Part shown: in pieces, positions 60,395 to 64,000 of the stretch
How the letters are laid out: every line of letters begins with the position of its first letter
How positions within the stretch are numbered: the stretch's first letter is position 1
Assembly: GCA_023548195.1 (NCBI GenBank)
Contig: JAJHZJ010000577.1
Coordinates: 124,001-188,000 of the forward strand
Reading direction: 5' to 3'
Length of the DNA: 64,000 nt
Origin: Bettongia penicillata ogilbyi
Lineage: Eukaryota > Chordata > Mammalia > Diprotodontia > Potoroidae
Position numbers and translations under genes: made by a program
The notes under the pieces: generated by a model
The model's database searches: none
Seen by the model: only the letters and a program-made list of their open reading frames with translations
What the model was told of the DNA's origin: nothing

Positions 60395-60552
60395 GATGAC
60401 TAGAGACGACCCAGGATGAGGCAAGTGGGGTTAAGTGACTTGCCCAAGGTCACACTGCTAGTGAGTGTCAAGTGTCTGAGGTGAGAGTTGAATTCAGATC
60501 CTCCTGACTCCTGCACTGGTGCTCTATCTACTGCACCACCTAGCTGCCCAAA
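60395..60552 (-). mobile_element. tRNA-derived SINE
   Basis: GGGGTTAAGTGACTTGCCCA, AGGTCACACTGCTAGTGAGT and ATCTACTGCACCACCTAGCTG. Confidence 0.8.
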
Positions 60553-61052
60553 CAGCATACATATTTCTTAGCTGAAGGGGTCTAATTGAATTTTTCAAGA
60601 TTGTGTTTGTTTTCCAAAGTTTTAAATGTTATAAGAATTCTTTGATTTACATGTGACTCTTCAATTCCTAAAACTGCTTCAGGTATTGGTGGCAGCTACT
60701 TGGAATTGTAGGTGTTATTGTTGAATGTGAAAGGCTTGAATCTTACAAACCCAAATTCAAGGTTGAGATGACCTAGAAATGTGTAACACATAGGAAAATT
60801 TTTTAAGGATAAAGTTCCTGGAGCTAAACATCCTGGTTAGTATCCTCTGAGACATGAGAGATGGGAAATGTGAACAAGTGCTAACAAGACTCCAAAGCCT
60901 GCCAGACTTGTATTTAAAAAAAATGAAATTAATGCTTGCAATAACCTATTACTTTTGCACATGTTTGTGCAGTACAGCCAACAGTCCTTTAAATTTAAAG
61001 ATTTCTTAACAGAGCCCAGTATGGGGGGACTGAAAAATTTCAGTGTTTTGTA

Positions 61053-61110
61053 TACACATACACACACGCACACACACGCGTGCACACACACATACACACA
61101 CACACACACA
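61053..61110. repeat. (CA)n-rich microsatellite
   Basis: CA repeats with CG and TA interruptions, directly at the 5' edge of a zinc-finger LINE tail. Confidence 0.9.
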
Positions 61111-61111
61111 A

Positions 61112-61320
61112 GCCTGGGCTTCTGTTAATCAGCCAAATTTAGAGACATCTCCACTCCAAATGTTCCTGTGGACTATTTGTGCCCCAGTCTGTGGTAAAGT
61201 CTTCCAATTTCATACTGGTCTGATCAGCCACAGTTGACCATATTTTACTCCAATATAGTGATGTCCTTTTTGACCTTTTCGAGAATGAAGGACGGCAATC
61301 ACAATTGGTCAAACTCATCA
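61112..61320 (+). mobile_element. Zinc-finger LINE 3' end (fragment C)
   Basis: Encodes CGKVFQFHTGLIS from the degenerate finger, corresponding to CSRAFQAHVGLIS in fragment A. It ends ATAGTGATGTCCTTTTTGACC and CGAGAATGAAGGACGGCAATC, the shared tail. It is 5'-truncated. Confidence 0.65.
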
Positions 61321-61379
61321 CAATGGTGACCTATGTATGACCTACTCTATGATTTCTTCTTTTAAGAAGAGAGAGAATT

Positions 61380-61680
61380 TTTGAAGTAACTCGAATTTAT
61401 ATAGCACTTTACAGATTCTAAAGCATTTTACATGTATTATCTCATTTGAGCCTCATATTAGTCCTTTATAGTAGGAAGTATTGACATTGTTATATATATT
61501 TTCTCTTTTTGTAGGCAATTGAGGCTATTGTCTTCATTTTTACAGATGAGGAAACTAAAGCAAAGAGGTTGTGACTTGCCCAGGCTCACACAGCTAGGAA
61601 GTATCTGAGGCAAAAGTGAAATCAGGTCTTCCTGACTCTAGGCTTCATGCTCTGTCCACTGTACCACCTAGCTCTGTCAT
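61380..61680 (-). mobile_element. MIR/tRNA-SINE, nearly full
   Basis: AGCACTTTACAGATTCTAAA, TTACAGATGAGGAAACTAAA, GCCCAGGCTCACACAGCTAG and CTGTCCACTGTACCACCTAG in complement order, with a short AT insert near 61490. Confidence 0.75.
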
Positions 61681-62429
61681 GTTCTATGCATCATAGGAAT
61701 GTGGACAGTGCCACACTATTATTAGACAATATTTGACGCATGCCATCCAGCAGGTGCAGATTCAGGGTCTCTGGACTTGGGACTTAGCTTCTCCTTTTTC
61801 TGGCATGGAACATGAGACTGGGTACGGACTGAACCTTCTAAGGGTGATACTTTTCCATGGAGTGTCCTGTCACATGCAGAGAGCTCCAAATGCTTCTCCT
61901 GGACTCCAGCCAATTGCTTATGGAACAGGAAGCATGAATGGAGCAACTTAAAGTTGGGTCACTAAGTGCCACAAAGTAACAAGCATCTTGCTGTCATTCC
62001 ATGCTGGTTTCTCTCTCTGACTTTGAGTCATTCAGTTCCTGCTGGGGTGGCTAGGACAGAGGTCCTATTCTTTTAGTTTCTCCAAGTCCAAATGACTTTA
62101 TCTTTTGCTTCCATGTTTGGCTACTTCCTTTTGCCCACTTCTCTCATTTTCCACCATCAGGTAAAGCCATACCACATTTCTCATTAACAGTAGGGAAAGA
62201 AGACAGGATTGGAGGAGCACTACGGAATTCTAGAACAGATGTTAAGTTAAAAAAGACATTTGAGAAAAAAACCCACCATTTCCCTTTATCCCCCCCAGAT
62301 CTGACCTGTACGTAGAGTTCACATGGGAAATAACTATAGGACACAGTCATATACACCAGGGAACTATCTCTAAAGTGGAATGAAAAGGTCTTCTTAGTTC
62401 TTTAAAAAAATTCTGTTTGATTAAAAAAT

Positions 62430-62795
62430 AACAATGAGACTTTGAACACCCCTTGTCCTCTCCTAACTCCAGGCATTTTCACTGGCTGTCCCCTATGTTC
62501 AGAACCTTTTCCCTTTTCATCTCAGCACTCAGTTTCCCCATCTTCCTTCAGGTCTCAGCTTAATTCCTCCTTTCTGAAAGAGGCTTTTCTCAGTTCTCTT
62601 TACTGTCTTCCCTCTGAGATGATTTCCATTTTATTCTGTAAACAATTTGTACACTGTTATTTGCGTGTTCTACCCCCCGTTACACTGTGATCTCCTTGGA
62701 AGCAGGGACTGTTTTTTTCCCCTTTCTTTTTTATCTTCCGTGCTTGGCACGTAGAACGTACTTAATAATGCGATTGTTTTTGACTCGGTTCTACT
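62430..62795 (+). mobile_element. L2 3' end
   Basis: TCTGAAAGAGGCTTTTCTCA, ACACTGTGATCTCCTTGGAA, GCAGGGACTGTTTTTTTC and TTGGCACGTAGAACGTACTT follow the L2 3' end in order. Confidence 0.6.
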
Positions 62796-62799
62796 GCTT

Positions 62800-63940
62800 T
62801 CAGGAGTTGGGGAAAATTGAAGTTTTCATTCTGGCCATTAGATGGAGCTATGGTTTAGCTTTATAAAATGAGCTGCATGTTTATCATCCTGTTACCTGAT
62901 GAAGGGATAGTTTGAGGTCATCGTGCTCATCTCTGAAAGAACACCAGGAAATAGTCCCAGGCAGATGATAACCTCCATATACATACATAGATACGTATAC
63001 TATGTGCAGTTTGAGTTTTATAAAGAACTGCTATGGAAGTAGATTCTATAACCTTTCTCCATGGAATCCAATAGATTCATTGCAAAGCTCTTCACCACCA
63101 GGACATTTTCACTAGCATCCTTCTGAAGTCCTTGATGCTCCCCCTTCCCCAGTTCTTTCTAGAATTTAGACTGCATGGTCCATCTTCTGGAATGTGCCTT
63201 CTAAAGACTTTTCTCTTCATGAAAGACTATTTTGCTATCTGGGTTACTAGGCAAGTATTTTTATTTAGTCAGAGAAATGGCTGAATTCCTTATTTTTCAA
63301 ACATGCTTGAATGTGCTTCATAAACTTCACATATATTACATTTTAAAAATGTAAAATGACAGAAGCTCTTTTTTTTTTTCTGGAGGAGCTGGAGAATTTA
63401 TGGTTCATTCCTGCCAGACTGAGCCACAGATTAGGAAAACTAGAGGTAATAAAACAGATGTATAAAAATCAAGTTCATTTTTAAAAGTGGATTTTGCTGT
63501 TATTAATCCATATTTCTTCTCTGTTTATTCCTACCTTTATGAGAAATCAAAACCATTATGCCCCCAAATATATGATATATGTATAATATAATTATATAAA
63601 ACTATATATATTGCATGTTATATTATACACATACTAGAGATACAGCTTAATATTTATATGTATATGTTATACATGTATCATATACTTACATGATTAACAA
63701 ATGAAATCTATGATCCATATTATACATACATAATGCTTACAGTATTTTCATGGATATGTATTACCAGAAAGAATCATCATTCTAATCTAATAGGAAAATG
63801 GTAAGACATAGAGAAAGTAGGTGCTAAATTAGTGTCTTAAGGGCAGTCTGTAAAAGGCTAGGGAATTTCTATTCCTTTATACACAGGATGTGCTTGAGGC
63901 AAAATTTTTAAATAAAAGAAGTTTATCTTCCTTTTTTTTT
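62800..63940. other. Right-edge intergenic or intronic DNA
   Basis: AT-rich. Contains a TA-rich tract at 63570-63730. No named repeat or exon is seen up to the candidate acceptor at 63950. Confidence 0.3.
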
Positions 63941-63950
63941 TTCCTCTTAG
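63921..63950 (+). other. Candidate splice acceptor near the window edge
   Basis: A long pyrimidine run (TTATCTTCC, T-run, CCTCTTAG) precedes AATGGCATTGGC. Two of the three frames stay open to the end of the window, and one begins with ATG. It may open an exon of the next gene, but only about 50 bases are visible and I recognise no protein. Confidence 0.2.
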
Positions 63951-64000
63951 AATGGCATTGGCTCTCAGACCAGAGGGTGCTAATGCCCAAAACAAAACAA

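Overview
The window looks like autosomal DNA from a marsupial. It carries one recognisable host gene, split into eight coding exons on the + strand across roughly the first 34.8 kb: ASMT (acetylserotonin O-methyltransferase, the last enzyme of melatonin synthesis). The rest is AT-rich, CpG-poor DNA packed with retroelements of the kinds seen in marsupials: L1 and L1-derived elements, CR1/L3-type LINEs, tRNA-derived and MIR-like SINEs, and a SINE whose tail matches an unusual zinc-finger LINE. The species cannot be fixed from this window alone. Marsupial is an inference from the repeat mix and the low GC of ASMT.

Layout. 1-941: ASMT upstream sequence with a TATA-like box. 942-34766: ASMT coding exons. 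Every donor/acceptor pair I assigned is GT-AG, the phases close exactly, and the joined frame is 344 codons plus stop with no internal stop, so the gene looks functional. The introns hold a three-level nest in intron 2 (CR1-type LINE, then a tRNA-SINE, then a half-L1), an L2-like tract in intron 5, and an L1 with remnants of both ORFs in intron 6. 34800-64000: about 29 kb with no host exon I can support. It contains two more half-L1 elements, several L1 3' ends, CR1 pieces, an inverted pair of zinc-finger LINE fragments, a second MITE copy and several microsatellites. A good splice acceptor about 50 bases from the right edge may open an exon that continues outside.

The most notable system is the half-L1 (HAL1-like) family. 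Three copies lie on the - strand, each with a CpG-rich 5' UTR holding tandem ~75-bp monomers (3, 2 and 1 units), an ORF1 and a short 3' region, but no ORF2. The copy at 54166-57148 has a 13-bp target-site duplication and an uninterrupted 367-residue ORF1. Its 5' terminus closely resembles the start of primate L1, including a YY1-type CAAGATGGC motif. ASMT and these elements share no evident function; the elements are passengers in and around the gene.
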